A program made the translations under genes and the position numbers. Under the pieces are notes generated by a model. It did not search any database and was not told where the DNA came from. It was given only the letters and a program-made list of their open reading frames with translations. From NCBI RefSeq assembly GCF_041734735.1, contig NC_134879.1, forward strand, positions 8,546,810 through 8,610,809: 64,000 nt of DNA, read 5' to 3'. This DNA comes from Babylonia areolata. Its lineage: Eukaryota > Mollusca > Gastropoda > Neogastropoda > Buccinidae. This document shows positions 25,911 through 36,000 of the stretch, piece after piece (within the stretch, counting starts at the first letter, position 1; each line of letters starts with the position of its first letter).

Positions 25911-26075
25911 TGTGCTTTGTCATTCACAGATTTGGTTGGTCTTGTTTGTGGTCTTGATTATAGTGCTCTGTGGCTTTCATTTTTGTAACCATTTTCTCCC
26001 CACATTGATGTCAGTTGTTTACACTCTGGGCCCTTGGGCACAAAGGTAAAGTTATTATCATCATCATTACTAATT
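25545..26075 (+). mobile_element. L2-like LINE 3' fragment, old
   Basis: LHWLPVAKRIDYKI (25557-25600) and, in another frame, GPVTWNKLHYQIL..GLKTHLYKSAF (25740-25850) are C-terminal blocks of L2-like LINE proteins. A GT microsatellite follows (25858-25906) and a tail with TTATTATCATCATCATTA near 26050-26070. Much decayed. A ~95-bp direct repeat lies on either side. Confidence 0.65.
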
Positions 26076-26094
26076 GTTTGTACATGGATGCAAT

Positions 26095-26190
26095 TTGAGA
26101 CAGACAGACAGAAAGAGAAAGAAGTGATCTTTTTCAATACCATTTATCATCACTTTTCTTCACAAACACAACTTTTCTACAGAAAGGTAT
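26095..26190 (+). repeat. ~95-bp direct repeat, right copy
   Basis: GAGACAGACAGACAGAAAGA, TGATCTTTTTCAATACCATT, AACTTTTCTACAGAAAGG; see 25441-25540. Confidence 0.7.
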
Positions 26191-26734
26191 TTGTATTGTA
26201 TCAACTATAGCTGTATGCATGAAAGATGAATGATCTAGTTATGTGTGATTGTTCAAATAGGAAAACTGTCACATTCTTTGATTGAAAACACATTTCTACT
26301 AAGACCAACAAATTGTCAGTCCAGCAAAACTGGACAACTGACAAACTGACAGTTGTGTCAACTACTTTTGATCTTGGCTCTTCACCATGCGAGAGTGTCA
26401 GGAGAAAACTACTCTCTGAACTTCCTGTGAATGCAGTATTTGAAAATTCCTTTGGAATTATGGCATATTGAGGATTTTCCGCAACATGACCTTTGATGCT
26501 GACTGCTGCAGTAAGAATGGTATAGTCCAGGGGCAGCAACCAAGCAGATTTAGTTTGGTTAGAAATGATGCTGTAATAAAAAAAAAAAAAAAAACCGAAT
26601 AAAAGAAAAAAAGAAGAAAAGACAGCACATGAACAAACAACACCACCATTGAACTATGTGTCATAAGAGTGCCAACTGTTGTCGGTCTCTGTACTGTCTG
26701 GTGGGTATGATGTGTAAAAAGCTGAAAAGGTGAA

Positions 26735-26960
26735 AGGCCCCATAGCCTTTGACAGCCATTGGTGCAGTGATTCTACCCACTGTGTCTAGGGATCGACAGA
26801 GAAAGGCGAGGCCCAGTCCTCTTCTTCCACCATTCTAACCTTCCCACGGGGCGTCAGCGTCGGCCGCATATCAGTTTTTGATGCCTCGCTTCATTGTCAC
26901 ACAGACGCTTGAAACCTGTCGCGAGGCGTGTCGTTCGCACACGCACGACAAACCTCCCCA
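26735..26960 (-). repeat. Dispersed repeat related to SINE family B
   Basis: AAAGGCCCCATAGCCTTTGA, ACTGTGTCTAGGGATCGACA and GAGGCCCAGTCCTCTTCTTC match, in inverted order, 30790-30960 (AAAGGTCCCATAACATTAAA on the minus strand). The right part has a short stem GCCTCGC/GCGAGGC and CpG-rich sequence not shared with the other copy. Confidence 0.6.
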
Positions 26961-27789
26961 GGCATCATGCTCCATATTTGGAAAGTCACGTGCTGTCAGT
27001 GTCGTCCTGACGATAATTTATTGTTGATGCTGAAGAGGAAATTATGGTTGACTGTTGCAATGAAAATACCCCCCACTTTTTCCAAGGAAGAAAACAAAAA
27101 ACTTTGTTTGTTGTTGTTGTTTTTGATGATGTTGTTATTTTTTGTTTTGTTTTTTTACATTTGAAATGGGGCAACAGCTAGATATAACATGCTTTTGTTG
27201 TTTTATACTGTTTGTTTCTTTATCTTCTTTTGACGTTTTTTCAAACACATCACCACGTTTCCTTGAATTTATTCACCGCACACCCTATCCAGTTTATCTG
27301 TTTAATAGTTATTATTCAGTCACTTTTCCATGCATGATATTGATATTCATTGCAAAATCAATCATTTGTTGTGACAGTTCTTTTCTTCTCCACATCAGTG
27401 GCACAGCTTCATACCAATAAACTGTGCCTGATATAACTGCAGACGCAATCAGATTCCAACATTTTTCAGTTCCAAACTATGACTTGAAAAGAAAGGAAAG
27501 AAATTACAACTGCATTCAGACCATGAAGGAGAAATCAATTATGTAAGCATATATTTGTGTTGAACTAACAGTTCTCCAAAATGAAGTAACACAAGTTACA
27601 ACTAAACTGAAAACATAAAAACACACTGATACTAATCAATGGTGTTTAAGTTATCAAACAGTGTTATCAAAACACTGATATACATAATGACAAGTCATTT
27701 GGCAAACACTGTAAGAACAAACTGCTGGGAAATGTTTATTTTAGGTGAAGGTAGGGGGCTGGAGGTGAAATCAGGCAGATAAGTCTTTG

Positions 27790-29620
27790 ATTGCACTCAG
27801 ACCTATGATGGATGATAAGCTATGTCAAAAGACAATCAAATCAGAACTCTGACAGGAAGGGAAGTTAAAATGCTATCTGAAATCAGTTGCTTACCAAACA
27901 CTAATCATACTGTTAATATTTGTTATTTGTTTGAGAAAATAGAGTCACACTTAGCTATAGTCAGCATAAATCCCATAATATTTGTATTCTTTCCGCTTAC
28001 AAAGATTTTATTTAGGTTCCTACCAACATTTACAAATTGTATTGAGAAAATCTCCACATAATAAATAATGCTGCATTCAGTATTTGTTTCACTTGGGGGA
28101 AAATAAATTGAAAATCACACTAACCTGCAGTCAGTTTACCACATGTATATATCTCACACTTTGTTTTACTCAGCTTAACATATACTGTATGTCTGTTTAC
28201 AAACAACTGATTGCTGTATAGGATATATTGTAATATCTGGTCAGCAATGCACATTAACTAAAATGGATATAAAAAGCTATGTTAGAATAATATCAAATCA
28301 TAATTATGATTGATAAGAAAGTTAACCCTCAAAGTGCTGGATATAATAAAACATACATACAGAAATCATGCTTAAAACAAAGGGATAGTTTGCCTCCGCT
28401 ACCTGTGCTCTGATTTGGGGCATTTGTATGCTTATCAGTAAGAATAAATAGGTAAACCTATACATTTTTGGAAAGTAGAGTGAATGAACAATCAGATAAA
28501 AGTAAGAAAAAGGCTGTACCTTGTAAGTAGTTGGAGATATTCCACAGGATATAAACAACAAATTTTGCACACTTGTTTTCCAAAAACGTCAACCACAATG
28601 TTTATAGGTATTTTCACATCTTTTACAGAGTCAAAATCTCAAAATTGGCATTAAACTGTGCAGAAAATGTTCTGGCTGCAGAATCAGGATATGAATATAA
28701 CTGAAACAATGAAATTATAAGCATTGTATTATTTGTTTGAGACACGCCCACCGACGCCACGCACGCGCACATCTACAATACTTTATGCAATCACAGGCAA
28801 AAACAGAAATAAATGTTTTCTTTTAGCTCATGTTGCTTTCAAAAGCAGCAAGAATGCTTTAAATCAAAATAATTTCCTGTTTTCTAGCTTGATTTGGTCA
28901 AGAAATCGCAATAGACCCATGCCTAACCCACTTTACCACCCCTCCCCACCCCCATCACCCACCCCCCAGTTTTTGTGGCTGGAGACACAAAACTGAATGA
29001 ACAACAAGCAAGCCAGCATGCCCAAGTGTCAAAATAACAAAGCCGTTTTCACCAGAATCCCTGTCAGCAAACGAATCATCACTAATGACAAGGTCACTAT
29101 TTCCTGAGCTTTGTCAACTTCAGTGTCACTCATTGTTTACAAAAAATACGAAGATCTGGACTTATAAACTCGGTCAAAGTTTGTGCAAACACAAGCAGGG
29201 AGGCAGTAACACCAGAACGAGGCAGTTTTACGAAGGCTGCCGAGTATAGCCGTACGATGTCGGACCTTATGTAAACAGAGCCACGATCGTGGCCCATCGC
29301 ACTTTACCGGGAAAGCCACGATCGTGGCTCATCGCGCTCTCCGGGTTAAGATGAAATTATGATTGATAAGAAAGTTAAGATGCTGTCTAAAATCAGTAGT
29401 TCACCAATGTTTAATCAGAATTTCATGCTAATATTTGTGATTTCATGGGGAAATAGTCACACTTAGCTGCTGTCAGCATGATATTTGTATTCTGACTGTT
29501 TACAAACATTCAATTTAAGTTGCAACCAACATTTGTAATCAGTATTGGTAAAATAGCACTCCAGTTAAAAAAAAAAAAAAAGTTATGGTTGCAATTAATA
29601 TTTGTTTCAGTTGATTTGTT
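27790..29620 (+). repeat. Local repeat pair split by TTAA element C
   Basis: 27860-28080 and 29370-29620 share AGTCACACTTAGCT, TATTTGTATTCT, TTACAAA and CCAACATTTA blocks in order. ATTATGATTGATAAGAAAGTTAA occurs at 28303 and 29355. Element C lies between, with its TTAA inside that shared motif. Confidence 0.6.
28326..29345. mobile_element. TTAA-flanked piggyBac-like element of a second type, copy C
   Basis: 1,020 bp bounded by TTAA at 28322-28325 and 29346-29349. Inward-reading ends are CCCTCAAAGTGC and CCCGGAGAGCGC, an imperfect inverted repeat. Two copies of the 14-bp palindrome GCCACGATCGTGGC lie near the right end (around 29280-29330). No transposase is recognised inside. It interrupts a locally repeated sequence (27790-28320 / 29350-29620). 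Confidence 0.65.
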
Positions 29621-29786
29621 GGTTATCCCAGCACATTACTGCAGGGTCAGTGAACTGTCAAAATTGCAGAACTCAAATATTCGATTTTACATATTCATGT
29701 ATTATCATGTCTATTGTTATTTATGTGTTCTCAGTGTCTACACAGTGAGCATGTGGATGAAGGAGTAAATGAAAGAATGACAGCGC

Positions 29787-30038
29787 GCATGTGTGTGTGT
29801 GTGTGTGTGTGTGTATTCAGTAGTATTTGTGTGAGTGTTCAGTAGTGTGTGTGTTCAGTAGTGTTTGTGTGAGTGTTCAGTGGTGTTTTTGTGGTGTGTG
29901 TGTGTGTGTGTGTGTTCAGTACTGTTTGTGTGAGAGTTCAATAGTGTTTCTGTGTGTGGTGTGCTATGGTGTGTGTGTATGTGTGTGTGTGTGTGTGTTC
30001 AGTACTGTTTGTGTGAGTGTGTGATGTGGTGTGTTTAG

Positions 30039-30097
<59 letters not shown>

Positions 30098-30163
30098 CAG
30101 TAGGGTTTGTGTGAATGTTCAGTTGTGTTTTTGTGTGGTGGTGGTGGTGGTGGTGGTGGTGGT

Positions 30164-30195
<32 letters not shown>
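29787..30195 (+). repeat. GT microsatellite/minisatellite mixture
   Basis: GT runs separated by GTTCAGTAGTGTTTGTGTGA words at irregular spacing, ending with (GGT)n at 30136-30162. Confidence 0.93.
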
Positions 30196-30196
<1 letters not shown>

Positions 30197-30559
30197 GCAC
30201 ATGATGTGTGTGTGGAAATAAAGAAGAAGTGTGTACAGCTCTAAAAGATATTTGGAAATCCAGTTATCCTAACAATTTCAGTCAAAGCTACTTTTGTTCT
30301 CTGAATATTCTCATGCAGGAATTACAAACGTTACCATGTGAGTTGCTGTTCAAAGTAGTAAGTCAACATTTTTGGGGCACTCACAGAAATCACTCTTAAA
30401 CAGACATGCGTTCAGATGTAATGACAATCTTTTCATCCTAACAGTCTAACCGTTTACTTCCAAAACACTTTGTTTTCATGATTAATTGAGCAACATCAAA
30501 CGAGTGAATCGAGTCCAAACAATGTCAGCCATTTTGTCTCACGTGAAACGAGCGGGTCT

Positions 30560-30960
30560 CATGATTGGTTGCTCCACGCACGTCTGTCGATTTTGTCGCG
30601 GGGAAATAGGATAAAGTGCTATCGAAGAAACTTGATGCGCGGCAACAGCGATCTTGCTGCGTGGCACGCGACTCTTGCTGCCTGTAAACCTCGCACACGG
30701 GGCGCTGCGCATTTCTGCTGCTTGTCGCATGAAACATGCTGCTTTGACGCCCCTGTGTGCGATGAGCTTTACTTTGATTTTCTCACTCCACTCAGGTGTG
30801 AATACCTGACAGCTGGGGAAGGATGAAGGTGGTGGGAGGAGAGGACTGGGCCCCACTTTCCAACGCCGAGTTCTAGACACAGTAAACAGGAATTCACTGC
30901 CCTATGGCTGTTTAATGTTATGGGACCTTTAAACTTAACAAAAGAAAATTGTTGCAATGT
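30560..30960 (+). repeat. Inverted partner of the 26.7-kb repeat, with CpG-rich extension
   Basis: 30790-30960 carries the conserved block (GAGGACTGGGCCCCACTTTC, TAGACACAGTAAACAGG) in opposite orientation to 26735-26960. 30560-30790 is GC- and CpG-richer than its surroundings; I recognise no gene in it. Confidence 0.55.
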
Positions 30961-31565
30961 CAAAACCAAAAGTTTAGATTCAAGATTTCATCTCATTTCA
31001 CCCCGTTTGGGGTATGGAGGAAATGAACAAAACAATGCAAGTGTTGCTGTGTCCCTCAACCTTTGTCAATGCAATATCACAGAATCATAATTTCATACAT
31101 AAATCAAACTACTCAAACAAGTCATAATCCAATTAAAAAAAAAAAACACACAAAAAAAGAAACCACCACCCCAAAACATGCAACTGGTCTCTTACTGGTG
31201 CGAATGACAACAAGCTATCTCAAAAACTTTGGAAGGAGAATCTATGACTCCTTTGATTAACAAATATGTATGCTAATTCAATGCTTAAACAAATACTCAG
31301 CAGATGATGTCATATTATTTCTGTATAAAATCCACCCTTGTTATTGCAATTTGTTATAACATTCATTAAAAACAAAACAAAACAAAAACAAAACAAAAAA
31401 ACAACAACAGGCAGAAACCTCTCCTCAACTAAATGCTAAATCAAAAACATAGAATACAACCCAAAACCCACACAAAAAATTCAAATAAAAATTACACCAG
31501 AAAAAAGTTTTTGCTCATGTCATTAAAGCAATTTATAAATAATGTGTTATTGTATTTCGATAAAA
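30961..31565. other. Between GCC1 3' end and intergenic repeats
   Basis: AT-rich with (AAAAC)n at 31371-31400. Nothing coding seen. Confidence 0.5.
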
Positions 31566-31571
31566 TTTATT
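31566..31571 (-). terminator. Candidate GCC1 poly(A) signal
   Basis: AATAAA on the minus strand about 145 nt after the GCC1 stop codon, in an AT-rich 3' UTR. It is the first perfect hexamer downstream and is a plausible 3' end; not proven. Confidence 0.5.
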
Positions 31572-31715
31572 TCTGCTGTATTGCACAAAGGAAAGCAGCT
31601 GTCAATTCTATTCTGTTACAAAAAAACAACAAAAAAACATAAAGAACTTTATAACTCTATCATGAACACATTTACAATGACATTGTTTGTAATGACACAA
31701 ACACATGTCCATCCC

Positions 31716-32525
31716 TCACAACTTGAGATGAGTGCTGGCTCGCACTGAGTCCTTCTCTGCAGGGCTGAACTGGAGGATGGTGGTGATAGCCCGCAGCATC
31801 TGTGAGCGGCCATGCCAGTCGTATGAGGTGAGGAACTTGAGGAAGACATTCTTCAGGTACTCCAGGTTGGCCCCCTCCCGCCCCTTGTCCCTCTCCAGTT
31901 TGTGGATCTGCTCATGGAGCTCCTGCAGGGCCACCTCCAACTTCTCCTCCTTGAGAGTCATGGTGTGCTGCAGCTCTCGCAGAGCGGTCTCTAGCTGGTG
32001 CTTCTGCTTCCTCAGCCCCACCATCTCCACATCCTGCCGCGCCTTCTCCTGGGCAAAGTGTAGGATGGTGGCCTCCCCTCCCTGTGAGGCCGGGTGCATC
32101 AGGAGACGGGCCACCGCATCATCAGATTCCGAGGACTCTCCCCGGAGAAGGCCGTCCGTGTCGCGCACGCTCTCCAGGCTCAGGTCTTTGAGCTTGGTGA
32201 AGAAGTCGTGCTCCGCTTTGTGGGTGGTGCCGCTCCTGAGCTTCTCGATCTCCTGGTCCTTCTCCGCCAGCAGGGCCACCGTCCGCTCTCGCTGCTTCTT
32301 GGCCTCCAGCTCCAGCACGAAGACCTCCTTCTGGTGGGCGCTCTTCAGGTGGGTCACCTCCACCTTGTGGGAGTCAGACTGGGCCAGCATGGATCGGCTC
32401 AGCCCATCCAACTTGGTCTGCATCTGGTCCACTTCCTCCTGGTGCTGCACTGTGGACATCTTCAGCCGCTCACGCAGGTCCGACACCTGGTCCTTCAGCA
32501 CGTCCACCTCTTTGCTGGCACTGTC
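31716..32525 (-). CDS. GCC1: GCC1 coding exon 10 (last coding exon, GRIP domain)
   Basis: 810 nt, 269 residues plus stop. Starts DSASKEVDVLKDQVSDLRER, continues as coiled coil with ALLAEKDQEIEKLRS and VGLRKQKHQLETALRELQ, and ends with the GRIP domain GANLEYLKNVFLKFL..RAITTILQFSPAEK and a short tail THLKL. Acceptor CCCTTTCAG|GAC. The exon is GC-richer than its surroundings, as expected of coding sequence in this AT-rich region. Confidence 0.95.
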   Translation of the reverse strand, partial: DSASKEVDVLKDQVSDLRERLKMSTVQHQEEVDQMQTKLDGLSRSMLAQSDSHKVEVTHLKSAHQKEVFVLELEAKKQRERTVALLAEKDQEIEKLRSGTTHKAEHDFFTKLKDLSLESVRDTDGLLRGESSESDDAVARLLMHPASQGGEATILHFAQEKARQDVEMVGLRKQKHQLETALRELQHTMTLKEEKLEVALQELHEQIHKLERDKGREGANLEYLKNVFLKFLTSYDWHGRSQMLRAITTILQFSPAEKDSVRASTHLKL

Positions 32526-32774
32526 CTGAAAGGGTGCACATGTTGGTTTAAATGTTATATCAAGACAAAACATTGCATTTGATATACAAAAGGCTTGAGC
32601 AAAAACAAGCTTGAGCTAATATTGTGCTCTTTCATGTGACAACAACAAACACAATGGCTAAAGATACACACAATATGTGATATCTCAAACAAGTTGAAGT
32701 GCAAATCAAAGTATGATACACTAGAAGGTTAAGATTAGCTAAGCACAATGTATCTGGAAAGAGAGGGAGAGAGG

Positions 32775-32814
<40 letters not shown>

Positions 32815-33038
32815 GATTACAGAATGAACCCAGGACCATCCATCAAATCTACTTATAGATCTTTTATATATATTACTGCAGAAAATGTTCCATGATGTAT
32901 TGTTTGTGTCACAGGCAATAAGTAACCTATGTGTGCACAAGCCGTTAGGTGTGTCTTACTGTCCTGAAAGCATGCATGGCCTCTGAGCAACAAAGAAAAA
33001 TTACCAGTGTGTTACCACTGTCTGTTTTCAGTCTTCTC

Positions 33039-33073
<35 letters not shown>

Positions 33074-36000
33074 ATGAATGCGTGCGTGTGTGTGTTTTCT
33101 ATGTGTGTGTGTATGTGTGTGTGTGTGTGTGTTGTGTGTGCATGCATGCGTGCATGTGTGCATGTGTGTGTTTTCTATCATTGTCCATGTCAATTTCAAT
33201 CTTCTTTTATTATCTTTGGTCATTAAAAAAAGTGCTTAACTAAATTACATGAACTAACTCAATGAACTGTGTCATCGTAAATGATGAATGTCTATTGGAA
33301 TATTGATGCTTACAAAAACAAAACAAAAAAATCAAAATGAAGAAACGATAACTATTTCTCATTTCTACTGAAAGCTCATGACTTTTTTTTTTTTAAGTGT
33401 TGAAGAAATAGGATTATCAATTACCAGTTTCAAACATTATCACAACAAACAACTGCCTGTTTTTTTGGAAGTCAGTAATTTGTTGGTAATGAGAAATATC
33501 CAGAATATCCAGATATAGTGGTAACTCTAGTTCCTGGCTGAAAAATATGGACCAGGTGTGTTAAAAAAAACAAAGAACACTGGGTTTCAGTCAGAAAAAC
33601 AAGACAGCAAACCCACTCCCTACTTTCTTCTCTTGACATTTTCTCACTTATCAAGTTATTTTCAGAACTTATCCCCTCCCATCTCCCTTCCTCTTACATT
33701 TTGTTTTACATAGTCCTCCAGTCCTATACTCATCCCCACAAGATGACACAAGCACACAAACTCTCACCACCACCACCCACACACACACACATGCAGATAT
33801 GGACACAAAACATTCACACACAAACACACAGATGTAGACACAAGATATTCACACACATACACAAACACAAAGACATATACACGGGCATCAACACACACAC
33901 ACTGACATTCACATCAACACACACAAACTTCCTCTTTCTCTCTGTCTTTGAGAATAGCAGGGAAAACCAAGTGATGCAGCATGAAAATGGCTGATGAAGA
34001 AGTGATGCTATGAAGCCCAGTGAATCAGGGGCCCACTGGCTGGCTCAAGTCAAGCAAGCACAGGGATTTTTTCTTTCTTCTGCACTCCCCTACACTCTGG
34101 AGACCCATACTCCATCCCCTCACTGCAAAACCCTCCTCTGCCCATGTTTATCACTAGATACAGACTAGTACGTGTTATTCTTTCAAACCAGACAATAAAC
34201 AAAGGTCCAGTATGTATCATGCAAATTACACATGTAAAAGTATCCACAACCAATTTTTCGTTATCCTGGAAAAAATCTGCAGTAAATCCACTTTCATATC
34301 AAGACAAACAAACAGCTTATATGAAAACAGGTGAGGGGAGAAGGCAGAGAAAAAAAAAAAAGGTGGTGGTGCTGCACTGCGGTGATGCCATCTCCCCATG
34401 GAGAGAAGTCCAGAATCTCACACAGAAATATGATGTGATCCAAAAGTCACACGGTACAGTTTTAGACAATAATCTTCTCCTCTCTCTCTGATTACGAAAG
34501 AGAAAAGAAAAGACAAAAAAAGAGGGGATGGGAGAGGGAAGGAGACAGGGATGGTGACACAGCACAGGATGGTGAAGACACGCAGGGACATGTGTCATCA
34601 GTACTTTGACTCAAGAACGGTCTGTGGCATGTGATGAAATGAAGTGTGCTTCAGGGTGGATAGGATAATAAATCTTACAGTTGCCAGTGACTCGTGGAAC
34701 TGAAACAGAAAGTAATGGATTATTACAGCCATGGATATGGAGATGATCAGCAAGACTTGCAGAGAATGTACTGAACTTTTCAGCCCACAAGGCACTGCAG
34801 CACACATGGTGCACACCCTGTTTATGAAAAAATCCTAATTAGGGGCAGATAAAACAAATATAGTGTATAAGGAATATCTGCTGTAAAGTGAAAGTCCTCC
34901 GTAAACTCTGTGAACACAGGATATTGTTTTCTTAGTACTGACGTCATCTTCAGAAAACTGGATCAGAATCTGACTTGTTTTCATTTGTTTTTTGTTGACT
35001 TGGCTCTGTTACTTTGTTAGTCTGCTCTATCAATTATTTTTCAAAACTCAATTTTACATTTCTGAAGCGTTCAGTCAATTGTACACTGTTGTAAAGCCCC
35101 AGTTCATGAACTTGTTCAGTCATAATCCAGTCCGTAAGCCCTGCTTTCAGTCCCATCAGCCATTTGCTTTCCATTTTGTTTTAGAAAACTGTCAGTTCAC
35201 TTTTCTGATTTCCATACTTTCACACTATAAATCTATCCCCAACTCAGACTCTGCTCTTTTTTCATGGCCTTAGGGTGAATTACAATCACATTAACTTAAA
35301 ATTTGGTGTATTTGATTTTAATTTGATACAATGGTGAACATGAACTCTGTTGAATGAAACAGTGGTAGTCCTGAAATATTGCTGTTCTGTGATCATGTGC
35401 ATTTATTGTGATCACTGGTGTTTGGCAGGTGGCACCAAGTGGCAGGCAGAATTTAGTTTTCAGACACAGAAAGGGCACATACAGCCGATAAGATGTAGGA
35501 GGTCAGATTTGAGTAGGCTGAAAAATATGGTGTACACACTCACACACACACACACAAACACATACACACTAATACAGGTGCGCATGTATGCCGATACATT
35601 CATGAATATATGTGCTTATGCATATGCTCATGTGTGCACAGGTGTGCAAATAATTGTACATAATTTCTCTGTCTTCTGCCTGATGACAAAACATTCATAA
35701 ATATCTATTCTGAATTCCCCTATATTCTGAATTGAATTTGAATACTGTGTATGATCTTCAATCAGTCCATCCACAATCACTCATCAACACACAAACACCA
35801 CAAGACATTATGGGGAAAAGGTATCTCTTCATTTTTTATAGTTCTTCAAGACAACTAGAGCGAAAAATATTACAACATTGAAATTGTGTGGAAAAACCTT
35901 ACAATACAGTACTTTGCATTTGTTTTTTAGGAGGAACAGAGCAGGACACACCAGTCTTCCCTTACTATGTGTTTGTTTTTGAGGATGAACACAGCAAAAT

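Larger units (their letters stand above)
32526..35829. other. GCC1 intron 9, left part
   Basis: Microsatellites, CA-rich 33770-33930 and the degenerate SINE at 34150. No exon seen. Confidence 0.5.

Noticed and set aside
31732-32582. Plus-strand open frames of 265 and 162 codons
   Set aside because: Antisense to GCC1 exon 10, whose minus-strand GRIP and coiled-coil content is unambiguous.
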